Origin: Nocardia terpenica
GTDB lineage: Bacteria; Actinomycetota; Actinomycetes; Mycobacteriales; Mycobacteriaceae
Assembly: GCF_013186535.1 (NCBI RefSeq)
Contig: NZ_JABMCZ010000003.1
Location: forward strand, 186,001-250,000
Reading direction: 5' to 3'
DNA length: 64,000 nt
The position numbers and the translations under genes are program-made. Each line of letters begins with the position of its first letter. Within the stretch, counting starts at the first letter, position 1. This document shows positions 47,088-55,859 of this stretch, piece after piece. The notes beneath the pieces were generated by a model that was given only the letters and a program-made list of their open reading frames with translations, searched no databases and was not told where the DNA came from.

Positions 47088-48497
47088 TCACCGCAGGACG
47101 TATGGCGAGATCGAGCTGCGGTGTTCGCTGATGTCCAGGGATTTGCCCAGGGGTGGGAAGGCGCGTTGCGGGCAGTGGGCGCGTTCGCAGACGCGGCAGC
47201 CTGCGCCGATGGGGGTGGCCTGGGGGTCGTTGAGGTCCAGGCCGTCGGCGTAGACGACGCGGGAGGCGTGGCGCAGTTCGCAGCCGAGTCCGATGGCGAA
47301 GGTCTTGCTGGGCTCGCCGAAGCGGGTGGCGCGGCGCTCGACGGTGCGGGCGATCCACAGGTAGCGGCGGCCATCGGGCATCTGCGCGATCTGGGTCATG
47401 ATCCGGCCCGGATAGGCGAAGGTCTCGTACACGTTCCACAGCGGGCAGGTGCCGCCGCTGGAGGAGAAGTGAAATCCGGTGGCGGACTGGCGTTTCGACA
47501 TATTGCCCGCGCGATCGACGCGCACGAACGAGAACGGCACCCCGCGCAGCTTGGGCCGCTGCAGCGTCGAGAGCCGGTGGCAGATGGTCTCGTAGCTCTG
47601 CGTGAAGAACGCCGACAGCCGCTCGATGTCGTAGCGGAAATCCTCGGCGATCTCGTGGAAGTGCGAATACGGCAGCACCAGTGCGGCGGCGAAGTAGTTG
47701 GCCAGCCCGAGCCGGGCCAGCACCCGGGTGTCCTCGGAGGCGAAATTCTCCTCCGCCACCAGCTTGTCGATCAGATCGCCGCATTCCAGGTAGGCCAGTT
47801 CCGCGGCGAGTTTGAACACCCGCTGCCCGCCGGACAGATACGGCGCGATCTCCAATCTCCGCTCCTGCGGGTCGAATCGGTGCAGCACGCCCTCGCCCAG
47901 GTCGATGCGCTCGACGATCTGCACGCCGTGCGCGGTGGTGAGCCGGCGCGCGATCTCGTGCTTGAGGTCGCCGCCGTGGAAGCGCATGCGGGTGGCGAGT
48001 TCCTCTGCGGCCGTGTCCAATTCGTGGATGTAGTTCTGCCGCTGGTAGAAGAAGTCGCGCACCTCCTCGTGCGGGCGGGAGATGGAGCCCGAGCCGCTGC
48101 CGTCGGAGAATCGGTCCTCGGTGGCGGCGGCCAGCTGCGCGGTGGTGTTGCGGTAGCGGCGGTGCATGTTGACCATGGCCCGCGCCAGGCTGGGATGGGC
48201 CGACACCATGTCGGCGATCTCCTGGGCGTCGGCCTCGATGCCCAGTTCCTGATCCATGACGACCTCCTGCAGCTCGGCGATGAGGCGGGTGTCGTCCTGG
48301 GAGGAGAAGAAACTGGTGTCGACGCCGAAGACCTCGCTGATGCGCAGCAGCACCGGCACGGTGAGCGGGCGGACGTCGTGCTCGATCTGGTTGAGGTAGC
48401 TCGCCGAGATCTCCAGCTTCTTGGCGAGCGAGACCTGGCTCAGCCCTCGTTCGGTGCGCAATTGCCGCAGGCGCGCGCCGACGTAAGTCTTGGCCAT
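47088..48497 (-). CDS. ramB: RamB-type regulator of acetate/glyoxylate metabolism
   Basis: A 469-residue regulator (Rv0465c counterpart). The N-terminal XRE helix-turn-helix is RLRQLRTERGLSQVSLAKKL and ISASYLNQIEHD. A metallopeptidase-like IrrE segment (FKLAAELAYLECGDL, without the full HExxH) occupies the middle, and a short-chain fatty acyl regulator domain with cysteines GCRVCERAHCPQR ends the protein. RamB represses or activates icl and acetate genes in Corynebacterium and Mycobacterium. It is divergent from ligB. Confidence 0.93.
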   Translation of the reverse strand: MAKTYVGARLRQLRTERGLSQVSLAKKLEISASYLNQIEHDVRPLTVPVLLRISEVFGVDTSFFSSQDDTRLIAELQEVVMDQELGIEADAQEIADMVSAHPSLARAMVNMHRRYRNTTAQLAAATEDRFSDGSGSGSISRPHEEVRDFFYQRQNYIHELDTAAEELATRMRFHGGDLKHEIARRLTTAHGVQIVERIDLGEGVLHRFDPQERRLEIAPYLSGGQRVFKLAAELAYLECGDLIDKLVAEENFASEDTRVLARLGLANYFAAALVLPYSHFHEIAEDFRYDIERLSAFFTQSYETICHRLSTLQRPKLRGVPFSFVRVDRAGNMSKRQSATGFHFSSSGGTCPLWNVYETFAYPGRIMTQIAQMPDGRRYLWIARTVERRATRFGEPSKTFAIGLGCELRHASRVVYADGLDLNDPQATPIGAGCRVCERAHCPQRAFPPLGKSLDISEHRSSISPYVLR

Positions 48498-48592
48498 ATG
48501 CCCAGTTTATGGATGCCTTCGCAGTGCTGCCAATGGCGAAATTAGCAGAGCGGCCGAGGGATATGTCACATGCGCGGGCTACCGTCGAATCC

Positions 48593-50206
48593 GTGCTGCT
48601 ATCCGTTGTCGCGCAGGCGTCGGACACCGTCCGGGCGACCTCCTCGCGTAAGACCAAGATAGCCACCCTGGCCGAGTTGGTCCGCACCGCCGGTCCCGAC
48701 GAGCTGGCCCAGGTGGTGGCGTGGGTGTCGGGTGAGCTGCTGCAGGGCCGGATCGGCACCGGCTGGCGGACCCTGACCGGCATCGCGGTGGATCCGGCGG
48801 CCGCCCCGAGCCTCACCGTGGCGGCGGTGGACCGGATCTTCGGCGACCTGGCCGCGACCAACGGGTCCGGATCGGCCGCGCGTCGGCGGGAGGTGCTGGT
48901 CGCGCTGCTGGGCTCGGCCACCGCGGCCGAGCGGGAATTCCTGCTGCGGCTGCTGACCGGAGAACTGCGGCAGGGCGCGCTCACGGCGATCGTGGCCGAG
49001 GCGGTGGCCGCCGCCGCCGAGGTACCGGTGGACCTGGTGCGCCGCGCCTATATGCTGTCCGGCCAGCTGCCGGTGACGGCGGTGGCGGCCATGACCGGCG
49101 GGGCGACGGCGCTGGCGGAGTTCCGCCTCGAGGTGGGGCGGCCGATCCAGCCCATGCTGGCCTCGCCCGGCGCCACATTCGACGGTGCGCTGGGCGAGTT
49201 CGACGGGGATGTGGTGGTGGAGCAGAAGTTGGATGGCGCGCGAATTCAGGTGCACCGCAAGGGGTCTCAGGTGTGGGTATTCACCCGCACGTTGCGCGAT
49301 ATCACTTCGGGGGTGCCCGAGTTGGTGCAGTTGGTGGCCGGATTGCCGTGTGAGAGTGTGGTTTTGGATGGGGAGACGTTGGCGCTGACGGATTCGGGTC
49401 GCCCACGGCCGTTTCAGGAGACTATGAGTCGGTTTGCTTTGGATCCCGCGCCGAGGCCGCCTGGGGCGACCTCGGCGCGGGAACAGGAGGTGGGTTCACC
49501 CGTGGACGATTCGGTGCGGGAGATGGGATTACGGCCGCCTGTGGTTGCTTCGACGCGGGATTTGTTGTTGCATCCGTATTTTTTCGACTGCTTGCATGTG
49601 GATGGGGTTGATCTGTTGGATGTGCCGTTGGCGGAGCGGCGGGGGGCGCTGGTGAAAGTGGCTGGGGAGCATAGTATTCCGGCGTTGGTGCGGCCCGATG
49701 CGGAGGCGGCCGCGGAGTATTTCGAGGCGGCGTTGGCGGCGGGGCATGAAGGGGTGATGGTGAAGTCGTTGTCGGCGCCTTATGCGGCGGGGCGGCGGGG
49801 GCGGGCGTGGCAGAAGATCAAGCCGGCGCATACGTTGGATTTGATCGTGCTGGGGGCGGAGTGGGGGTATGGGCGGCGGACGGGGTATTTGTCGAATCTG
49901 CATCTGGGGGCGCGGGATCCGGAGGGCGGGGAGCCGGTGATGGTCGGTAAGACGTTCAAGGGGCTTACCGATGTGTTGCTGCAGTGGCAGACCGACGAAT
50001 TCCCGCGGCACGAGCGGGCCCGCGACGAGTACGCGGTGTATCTGCGGCCGGAGTTGGTGGTGGAGATCGCGCTGGACGGGGTGCAGGTGAGCCCGCGGTA
50101 TCCGGGCGGGGTCGCGCTGCGGTTCGCGCGGGTGGTCCGGTATAGACCGGACAAGGATCCCGCCGACGCCGACACCATCGAGGCCGTGCGCGCCATGCTG
50201 GGCTGA
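48593..50206 (+). CDS. ligB: ATP-dependent DNA ligase (LigB type)
   Basis: A 537-residue ligase. Adenylation motif I is EQKLDGARIQVH (Lys about 220), followed by VLDGETLAL (motif III), FFDCLHVDG, EGVMVKSL (motif IV) and AWQKIKPAHTLD (motif V). It has no primase or nuclease domain. The start GTG 48593 (VLLSVVAQASDTVRATSS) is chosen by resemblance to the M. tuberculosis LigB N-terminus; in-frame ATGs at 48509 and 48563 are open. About 40 residues (DPAPRPPGATSAREQEVGSP and following) are extra compared with what I recall of homologues and contain a hairpin repeat. Third-position use turns G/T-rich from about 49280 to 49930. Confidence 0.88.
   Translation: MLLSVVAQASDTVRATSSRKTKIATLAELVRTAGPDELAQVVAWVSGELLQGRIGTGWRTLTGIAVDPAAAPSLTVAAVDRIFGDLAATNGSGSAARRREVLVALLGSATAAEREFLLRLLTGELRQGALTAIVAEAVAAAAEVPVDLVRRAYMLSGQLPVTAVAAMTGGATALAEFRLEVGRPIQPMLASPGATFDGALGEFDGDVVVEQKLDGARIQVHRKGSQVWVFTRTLRDITSGVPELVQLVAGLPCESVVLDGETLALTDSGRPRPFQETMSRFALDPAPRPPGATSAREQEVGSPVDDSVREMGLRPPVVASTRDLLLHPYFFDCLHVDGVDLLDVPLAERRGALVKVAGEHSIPALVRPDAEAAAEYFEAALAAGHEGVMVKSLSAPYAAGRRGRAWQKIKPAHTLDLIVLGAEWGYGRRTGYLSNLHLGARDPEGGEPVMVGKTFKGLTDVLLQWQTDEFPRHERARDEYAVYLRPELVVEIALDGVQVSPRYPGGVALRFARVVRYRPDKDPADADTIEAVRAMLG
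49444..49482. repeat. Perfect 13-bp inverted repeat inside ligB insertion
   Basis: TCCCGCGCCGAGG (49444-49456) and its exact complement (49470-49482), loop of 13. It codes for a Pro/Arg/Ala-rich loop between ligase motifs. It is not the palindromic family described elsewhere but may be another small inserted element. Confidence 0.7.
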
Positions 50207-50370
50207 CAGCGGATTCACAGTTTCATCGCACAGCTTCTCGAGGTAGGGCGCGCAGGATTGTGATGTCGGTCGCACCGACGCGGATCAACTGCCCTGATCC
50301 GTCCATCCCCGGCCATCGGCGGCGCCGTACCCTCGCCGGCGCCGCCGATCGGCCGATCGCACGGCGGCGA

Positions 50371-50814
50371 TCAATGCTCGTATTCGTGATGGCCCAGGTA
50401 GGGCAGGCGGCAGCGGCCCGAGGTGAGTTCGGCGGCCAGGTCGTCGTAGGCGACCGCCAGCTCCGACAGGCGCCGCCACGCGTCCAGGATCGCCGATTCC
50501 GGTGATTGCGTGAGCGACAGGTAGGCGAGGGCCGAGAACTGGGCGAGCCGATCGATGACCGTGCCCACCGTCTCGGTGTGCAGCCGGGCGTCGGGCTCGG
50601 CCGCCGGTAGTTCCTCGGTCACCCATCGGTCGATCTCGTGCACCAGTTCCGCGCGTAACCGGTCGATGTCCCAGGTCTGCGCCGTCGACAGGCGACGCTC
50701 GTGTAATTCGGTCAGCCGGCAGGCGCAGGTCAGCACGACATGGTCCTCCGGCGGCAAACCCCGGCATGCCTCGAGGACAACCTGTTTCGGTGGGAGCACA
50801 ACCACGGCCGCCAT
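50371..50814 (-). CDS. DUF4254-type protein
   Basis: A 147-residue helical protein: ELHERRLSTAQTWDIDRLRAELVHEIDRWV in part, ARLHTETVGTVIDRLAQFSALAY and DAWRRLSELAVAYDDLAAEL. The TETVGxxIDRLAxFxxxAY block is what I associate with DUF4254, common in Nocardia. Function unknown; the fold suggests an all-helical binding protein. The start is likely ATG 50814, though GTGs just inside are also open. The 164 bases on its 3' side hold nothing I recognise. Confidence 0.7.
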   Translation of the reverse strand: MAAVVVLPPKQVVLEACRGLPPEDHVVLTCACRLTELHERRLSTAQTWDIDRLRAELVHEIDRWVTEELPAAEPDARLHTETVGTVIDRLAQFSALAYLSLTQSPESAILDAWRRLSELAVAYDDLAAELTSGRCRLPYLGHHEYEH

Positions 50815-50855
50815 CCTGCACGCCCAATGTTTCCGATCGGCAACGGCATTCGCGG

Positions 50856-50918
50856 TTCCGGCCAAAAGTGTGCCGGGATGACGGGCCGAGCGTGCCGGGA
50901 TGACGGGCCGTCCGTGCC
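50856..50918 (-). repeat. Dispersed palindromic element, copy 7, with half-unit array
   Basis: On the minus strand: full core (50856-50878), loop ACACTTTTG, stem with one mismatch, preceded on its 5' side by half-units starting CATCCCGGCAC with a 22-base period (two full, one partial). It fills the space between the DeoR gene 3' end and the DUF4254 gene. Confidence 0.85.
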
Positions 50919-50931
50919 GGAATGTGACCGC

Positions 50932-51723
50932 TCAGACCAGGTCGACCCGCACCCCCGCCTCGCGAATGGCGGCGATTTCCTCGGGGCTGGCGGCGGTGTC
51001 GATGACCAGGACGTCGACCGCCTCGATGGGGCAGATGCGGGCCAGGGCGGTGGCCTCGAGTTTTTCGGCGGTGGCCACGACGACGACTCGCTTGGCGCGG
51101 CGCACCATTTCGGCGTTTATGCCGGTCTCGTCCAGATGGCGGCCCTGGGCGCCGCCCGCGGCGGTGATCGCGTTCACGCCGAGAATCAAAGTGTCCAAAT
51201 ACAGTTCGGACATCGCCCGCTCGGCCAGCGGGCCGTGCAGCTCGTAGGATTCGCGCCGCGCCTGCCCGCCGATGCAGATGGTGCGCAGGTGCGGGCGCAG
51301 CACCATCTCACCGGCGATATTGAGCGCATTGGTGACGATGGTCAGCTGATGGTCGGCCGAGGTCGGCAGGTCGGGGCGCCCGGCCAGGGCGCGGGCCACC
51401 GCCGTGGTGGTGGTGCCGCCGTTGAGGCCCACCACCTCGGTCGGATTCACCAGTCCCGCAGCGTGTTCGGCCACCCGCTGCTTGGCGACGTCACCCCCGC
51501 TGCGGTACCGGGCGGGCAGCTCGTAGGCCACCGCCGTCGCGACGATGCCGCCGTGCGTGCGGGTGGCCAGCTGCTGGTCGGCGAGCGCGGTGAAGTCGCG
51601 GCGGATGGTGGCGGGGGAGACGCCGAGTCGCTCGGCCGCCTCCTCCACCGACAGCCGGCCGGTGTCGGCCAGCAGCTCCAGCAGCCGATTCCAGCGCTGG
51701 GACCGATCCGTCGCAGTGGTCAT
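50932..51723 (-). CDS. DeoR-family sugar-catabolism repressor
   Basis: A 263-residue regulator. The N-terminal HTH is RLSVEEAAERLGVSPATIRRDF (two residues short of being shown whole: RLSVEEAAERLGVSPATI), and the C-terminal sugar-phosphate sensor domain has GLNGGTTTTAVARAL and the VIDTAAS strand. Members of this group (AgaR, GatR-like) respond to sugar phosphates. The ATG overlaps the stop of the second permease, so it is the last gene of the importer operon and probably controls both it and the divergent catabolic operon. Confidence 0.9.
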   Translation of the reverse strand: MTTATDRSQRWNRLLELLADTGRLSVEEAAERLGVSPATIRRDFTALADQQLATRTHGGIVATAVAYELPARYRSGGDVAKQRVAEHAAGLVNPTEVVGLNGGTTTTAVARALAGRPDLPTSADHQLTIVTNALNIAGEMVLRPHLRTICIGGQARRESYELHGPLAERAMSELYLDTLILGVNAITAAGGAQGRHLDETGINAEMVRRAKRVVVVATAEKLEATALARICPIEAVDVLVIDTAASPEEIAAIREAGVRVDLV

Positions 51724-52640
51724 TTCACGCTTCCTGCGGTCAGACCTGCGACCAGGCGCTTCTCGATGAGCGCGAACAAAATGACAACGGGCACGATGCC
51801 GACCGTAGAGATGGCGAAGACATATTGCCAAGCCGTGTCGTACTGCCCGATGAACTTTGTCAAGGCCACCGACAGGGGCTGGTTCTGCGCTGTGGTCAGC
51901 ACCACCAGGCTGGCCGCGAATTCGTTCCAGCAGGAGACGAACGCGAAGATCGTCGCGGTGACGATGCCCGGCCACACCAGCGGCAGGCTCACCCTGGTCA
52001 GGATCTGCCGCCGATTCAGCCCGTCGAGCTGCGCGGCCTCCTCCACCTCCACCGGAATCGAGGCGAAGAAACTGTGCAGGATCCACACGGCGAACGACAG
52101 GTTGAACGCCGAGTTCACCAGGATCATCGCCAGCCAGGTGTCGTTGATGCCGAGCGCGAAGAACTCCCGGATCAGGCCGGTCACCAGCACCACCGGCTGC
52201 AGCATCTGGGTGATCAGCACCAGCCCGAGGAAGGCCATCCTGCCCGGAAAGCGCCGCCGCGCGGTGTAATACGCGGCCGGAATGGCCACCAGCAGCACGA
52301 TCACCGTGGCGCACACCGAGATCACGATCGTGCTGACCAGGTTGAACGGCAGCGGCGTCTCCGGCGTGTGCCACATGGAGGCGTAGTTGCCCGGACTCCA
52401 CCTGTGCGGCAGGTAGGTCGGCGGGATCTGCAGGATCTCCGAGTGCGGCTTGAGCGAGCCGAGCACCATCACCAGGTAGGGGATCAGGAAGATCGCCGCC
52501 ACGACGATGCCGACCAGCGTGAGATCCCAGCGGCGCCGTGGCCGCTTCCGGGTGACGGCCGAAACCTGCTGCGCCGAGGGCGGATCGGTGGCGTCGGCGC
52601 CGGACGCCGGTCGCACGGTCAACGATTCCGAAGTGGTCAC
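51720..52640 (-). CDS. Carbohydrate ABC transporter permease (MalG type)
   Basis: A 306-residue inner-membrane permease with six helices and the EAA loop EEAAQLDGLNRRQILTRVSLPL. GTG start at 52640 behind AGGAGG; its start overlaps the stop of the first permease. It imports the sugar together with the MalF-type partner and the lipoprotein upstream. No ATPase is in the operon, so a shared MsiK-type ATPase is expected. Confidence 0.93.
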   Translation of the reverse strand: MTTSESLTVRPASGADATDPPSAQQVSAVTRKRPRRRWDLTLVGIVVAAIFLIPYLVMVLGSLKPHSEILQIPPTYLPHRWSPGNYASMWHTPETPLPFNLVSTIVISVCATVIVLLVAIPAAYYTARRRFPGRMAFLGLVLITQMLQPVVLVTGLIREFFALGINDTWLAMILVNSAFNLSFAVWILHSFFASIPVEVEEAAQLDGLNRRQILTRVSLPLVWPGIVTATIFAFVSCWNEFAASLVVLTTAQNQPLSVALTKFIGQYDTAWQYVFAISTVGIVPVVILFALIEKRLVAGLTAGSVK

Positions 52641-53530
52641 CGCGCCTCCTCGCCGGCCGGGCGGATCAGTTTCACATAGACCGCGATGATCACCGCGATC
52701 AGCACGAAGTTCAGCACGCTCAGCGCGGCCGCGGTGTCCAGCTGCTGGTTCTGCTGAATCAGCTTGAAGGTCAGCGTGGTCGTGGTGTCGGCGGAGAATC
52801 CGGCGATGCTGCCGGTGATCACCTGCAGGATGGGCAGCGAGTTGAACACATTGATGATGTTGATGATCGCCGCGACCGCGATCGCCGGGCGCAGCTGCGG
52901 CAGCGTCAGATAGCGGTACCGCTGCCACGCGCTCGCCCCGTCGACCCGGCCCGCCTCGTTCAGCTCGGCGGGAATCGATTGCAGCCCGGCCAGGATGGTG
53001 TACGTGGTGAACGGGATGGACACGAACACCGCGATCGCCATGGCCGTGATGAACGCCGGGACCGGTTGTTTGGTGAACCCGAAACCCCGATGCAGCACGC
53101 CGATGTCGACCAGGAACCTGTTGGCGATGCCGACGTCCGGGTCGAGCATGTACTCGAAGACCGTCGTCGTCATCACCACCGAGGCCGCCCAGGGCACCAG
53201 CACCGCCAGCCGTACCGCGGTGCGGCCCGGGAAGTTCTTGTTCAGGAACTGCGCCAGGGCGGCCGAGAGCAGCAGGGTGATCAGCACGACGGCGATCACC
53301 CAGATCACCGTGTGCACGAGCACGCTGCCCAGCGCGCCGATCCCGAACAGCCGCTGGTAGTTGGCCATTCCCGCCGGGCCCAGGTCCTGACCGTAGGAGG
53401 TCAGCTTCCGGGTGGAGGTCCAGATCATGTACGCGGCGGGGAAGGCGACGATCGCGGCGATCAGCACCAACGCGGGGCCGATCCACGGCAACGCCCGCAG
53501 CGTCGCCGTGGATCGGTGCCCGGTTTTCAT
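52637..53530 (-). CDS. Carbohydrate ABC transporter permease (MalF type)
   Basis: A 297-residue permease with six helices and the EAA loop ELNEAGRVDGASAWQRYRYLTLPQL. The ATG at 53530 is 12 bases after the binding-protein gene. Together with the MalG-type subunit it forms the membrane channel. Confidence 0.93.
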   Translation of the reverse strand: MKTGHRSTATLRALPWIGPALVLIAAIVAFPAAYMIWTSTRKLTSYGQDLGPAGMANYQRLFGIGALGSVLVHTVIWVIAVVLITLLLSAALAQFLNKNFPGRTAVRLAVLVPWAASVVMTTTVFEYMLDPDVGIANRFLVDIGVLHRGFGFTKQPVPAFITAMAIAVFVSIPFTTYTILAGLQSIPAELNEAGRVDGASAWQRYRYLTLPQLRPAIAVAAIINIINVFNSLPILQVITGSIAGFSADTTTTLTFKLIQQNQQLDTAAALSVLNFVLIAVIIAVYVKLIRPAGEEAR

Positions 53531-53541
53531 TGCGGCGCCCC

Positions 53542-54786
53542 TCAACTCGCCGCCTGCTGAACGGCCTTCAGCACCGTCGCGGGGTCGGCACCCTGGGTGA
53601 CGGTGCCCAGCTGCTGCTTCATGGCGCCCTCCACGGCGGCCCACTTCGGGTCGTTGCTCGGGTAGAACTTGGCCACCGGCATGGTCGCGGCGAACGCCTT
53701 CACCACCGGGTCGTCGGCCATGGCCTGCACGCCGGAGGTGGTGACCGGAATGAAGTGCTCGGCCTTGACGAACGTGCTGTACACCTTCGACTGGTAGAAG
53801 AAGTCGAGGAACTTCTTGATCGCGGCGGTCTTGTCGGTCTTCTTCTTGAACGCCATCAGATGGTCGGCGACGCCGAGGGTGACCGGCGCTCCGTCCTTGG
53901 TCGGCGTCGGGGCGGTGGCGTACTTCAGGCCCGGGTTCTGCTGCTGGATCATGTTGATCAGCGGCGGCAGGCCCTCGATCATGCCGATCTTGCCCTGGAT
54001 GAAGACGTTGATGAGCGGGGTGCGGTTGGTGGAGCCCGGGTTCGGTTCGGTCACACCGGCATCGGCGATCGCCTTCAGCGCCTGCACGCCCTCCAGATTC
54101 TGCGGGGTGTCGACGGTGATCTTGTTGCCGTCGGACCAGCTGCCGCCCGCGCCGAAGGTCCACAGCGACGTCTCCGCCTGGGTCTCCTCCTTGCCCAGCG
54201 GCAGGCCGTAGCCGTACACGCCGCCGCCGAGCGCCGCGATCTTCTTGGCGTCGTCGGTCAGCTCGGCCCAGGTCTTCGGCGGGGCCGTGATGCCCGCCTT
54301 GGCGAACAGGTCGGTGTTGTAGAACAGCGTGCGGGTGGAGGCGAACAGCGGTAGCGCCCATTGGGTTCCGTTGATCGAGGCGTTCTTGACGAAGCTGGGC
54401 TGCAGGTCGCTCAGCACCGAGTTGTCCACGATCTGGTTGGCCGGGTACAGCTTGCCGTCGGAGGCGTAGGTGGAGTACGCGTCGATATTGAGGATGTCGG
54501 GTGTGCTCGACTCCGACTGCAGGTCCGTGCGGACCACATCGGGAATCTGGGTCCACGACTCCACCTGCAGATTCACCGTGATGTCCGGGTTCTGCCTATG
54601 AAAATCGGCAATGATGCTGTCCCACTCGGACTTGGTGCCGTCGCTGTAGGACGGGACGAGGAACGACAGGGTCTTCGGGTCCGAGCTGTCCGACTTGTTG
54701 CCACCGAACCCGCACGAGGAGATCGTCAGCGCTAGGCCGGTGAGCAGCGCGAATGCCGAAAGTGCGCCGCGGAGTGGACGTTTCAC
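53542..54786 (-). CDS. Sugar-binding lipoprotein of ABC transporter
   Basis: A 414-residue extracellular solute-binding protein. Signal peptide with lipobox ISSC (about 26), then the family-1 binding fold: TLSFLVPSYSDGTKSEWDSI, NGTQWALPLFASTRTLFYN, GVADHLMAFKKK. GTG start at 54786 with AAAGG upstream. It is first in the importer operon and divergent from the SIS gene; the context says the ligand is an amino sugar or a derived oligosaccharide. Confidence 0.92.
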   Translation of the reverse strand: MKRPLRGALSAFALLTGLALTISSCGFGGNKSDSSDPKTLSFLVPSYSDGTKSEWDSIIADFHRQNPDITVNLQVESWTQIPDVVRTDLQSESSTPDILNIDAYSTYASDGKLYPANQIVDNSVLSDLQPSFVKNASINGTQWALPLFASTRTLFYNTDLFAKAGITAPPKTWAELTDDAKKIAALGGGVYGYGLPLGKEETQAETSLWTFGAGGSWSDGNKITVDTPQNLEGVQALKAIADAGVTEPNPGSTNRTPLINVFIQGKIGMIEGLPPLINMIQQQNPGLKYATAPTPTKDGAPVTLGVADHLMAFKKKTDKTAAIKKFLDFFYQSKVYSTFVKAEHFIPVTTSGVQAMADDPVVKAFAATMPVAKFYPSNDPKWAAVEGAMKQQLGTVTQGADPATVLKAVQQAAS

Positions 54787-54910
54787 TAGCAAGCCTTTCA
54801 AATGTGCACACCCCGCGATACGAACCGCGGATGATGAAGCGAACGATTCGATTGGTCCGAATCTAGCGCGGATGATGATCGAATGTGACCGTTTTGAATG
54901 TAAAGTTGAC
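54787..54910. promoter_or_regulatory. Divergent control region of the amino-sugar locus
   Basis: A 124-base AT-richer region between importer and catabolic operons. It contains the dyad GATTCG-N7-CGAATC (54845-54863) and repeated GATGATGA/CGAATG-like motifs, plausible DeoR operators. No ribosome binding site precedes the SIS gene ATG; TTGAC stands directly before it. Confidence 0.5.
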
Positions 54911-55849
54911 ATGAACGAGCAGCGGGTCGATTCTGGTGACGTGCCGACCTCTGCCGAGCGAATCCCCGAAACCCATCTGGCCGCCGAGGTGGCCACACAA
55001 CCCGACGACTGGGCGCGCGCCGCGTCCGTCGCCGCCGAGCACGCCGCGCTGCTGCCGCAGCCCGGTGAGCGGGTGGCCGTCTTCGGGTGTGGCACCTCGC
55101 TTTTCATGTCCCGCGCCATCTCCGCGCTGCGCGAGTCCGCCGGTCACGGTCTGACCGACGCCTGGCCCGCCAGCGAGGTGCGCTACCGCGATTACGATCG
55201 CTACCTGGTGATCTGCCGTTCCGGCACCACCACCGAGGTGGTCGACGCCATGCGCGCGATCCCGAAGGGCGTGCCGCGCACCGTCATCTGCTCCAGCCCC
55301 GGTACCCCGGTGCTCGACCTGGCCGACCCGATCCTCATCGACGAGATCGACGAGAAGTCCGTGGTGCAAACGCGTTTCGCGACCACGGCGCTGGCGATCC
55401 TGCGCTGGCATCTGGGCGAGGACCTGGCCCCGGTGATCGCGCAGGCCCGCGCGGTGCTGGCCGAGGACCCCGAGCCCGGGCTCGCCGGTGTCCGCCGGGC
55501 CGAGCAGATCAGTTTCGTCGGAATGGGTTTCGCCGCCGCGATCGCCGACGAGGCGGGGCTCAAGCTGCGCGAGTCCTGCCAGTCCTGGACCGAGGGCTAC
55601 CTGGCCACCGAGTACCGGCACGGCCCGATCAGCATCGCGGCGCCGGGGCGCGCGGTGTGGGCGTTCGGCCCGGTGGCCGAGAGCCTGCCCGACGACATCA
55701 AGTCCACCGGAGCGCATTTCGAGCATCGCGACATCGACCCGATGGCCGATCTGGTGCGCGTGCACCGGCTGTGCATGCTGCGCGCGGCGGATCTGGGCCT
55801 GGACCCGGACCATCCGCGCAGCCTGAATCGCTCGGTGATCCTCGGGTGA
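54911..55849 (+). CDS. SIS-domain sugar-phosphate isomerase/deaminase (AgaS-like)
   Basis: A 312-residue protein with two SIS halves: VAVFGCGTSLFMSRAI ... VICRSGTTTEVVDAM, then ISFVGMGFAAAIADEAGLKLRE and EYRHGPISIAAPG. The SGTTTE and YRHGP motifs bind sugar phosphate. By context it most likely converts galactosamine-6-phosphate to tagatose-6-phosphate with loss of ammonia (AgaS reaction); glucosamine-6-phosphate to fructose-6-phosphate is the alternative. Start ATG 54911, possibly leaderless. It heads the catabolic operon. Confidence 0.88.
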   Translation: MNEQRVDSGDVPTSAERIPETHLAAEVATQPDDWARAASVAAEHAALLPQPGERVAVFGCGTSLFMSRAISALRESAGHGLTDAWPASEVRYRDYDRYLVICRSGTTTEVVDAMRAIPKGVPRTVICSSPGTPVLDLADPILIDEIDEKSVVQTRFATTALAILRWHLGEDLAPVIAQARAVLAEDPEPGLAGVRRAEQISFVGMGFAAAIADEAGLKLRESCQSWTEGYLATEYRHGPISIAAPGRAVWAFGPVAESLPDDIKSTGAHFEHRDIDPMADLVRVHRLCMLRAADLGLDPDHPRSLNRSVILG

Positions 55850-55859
55850 CGGGCGCGTC

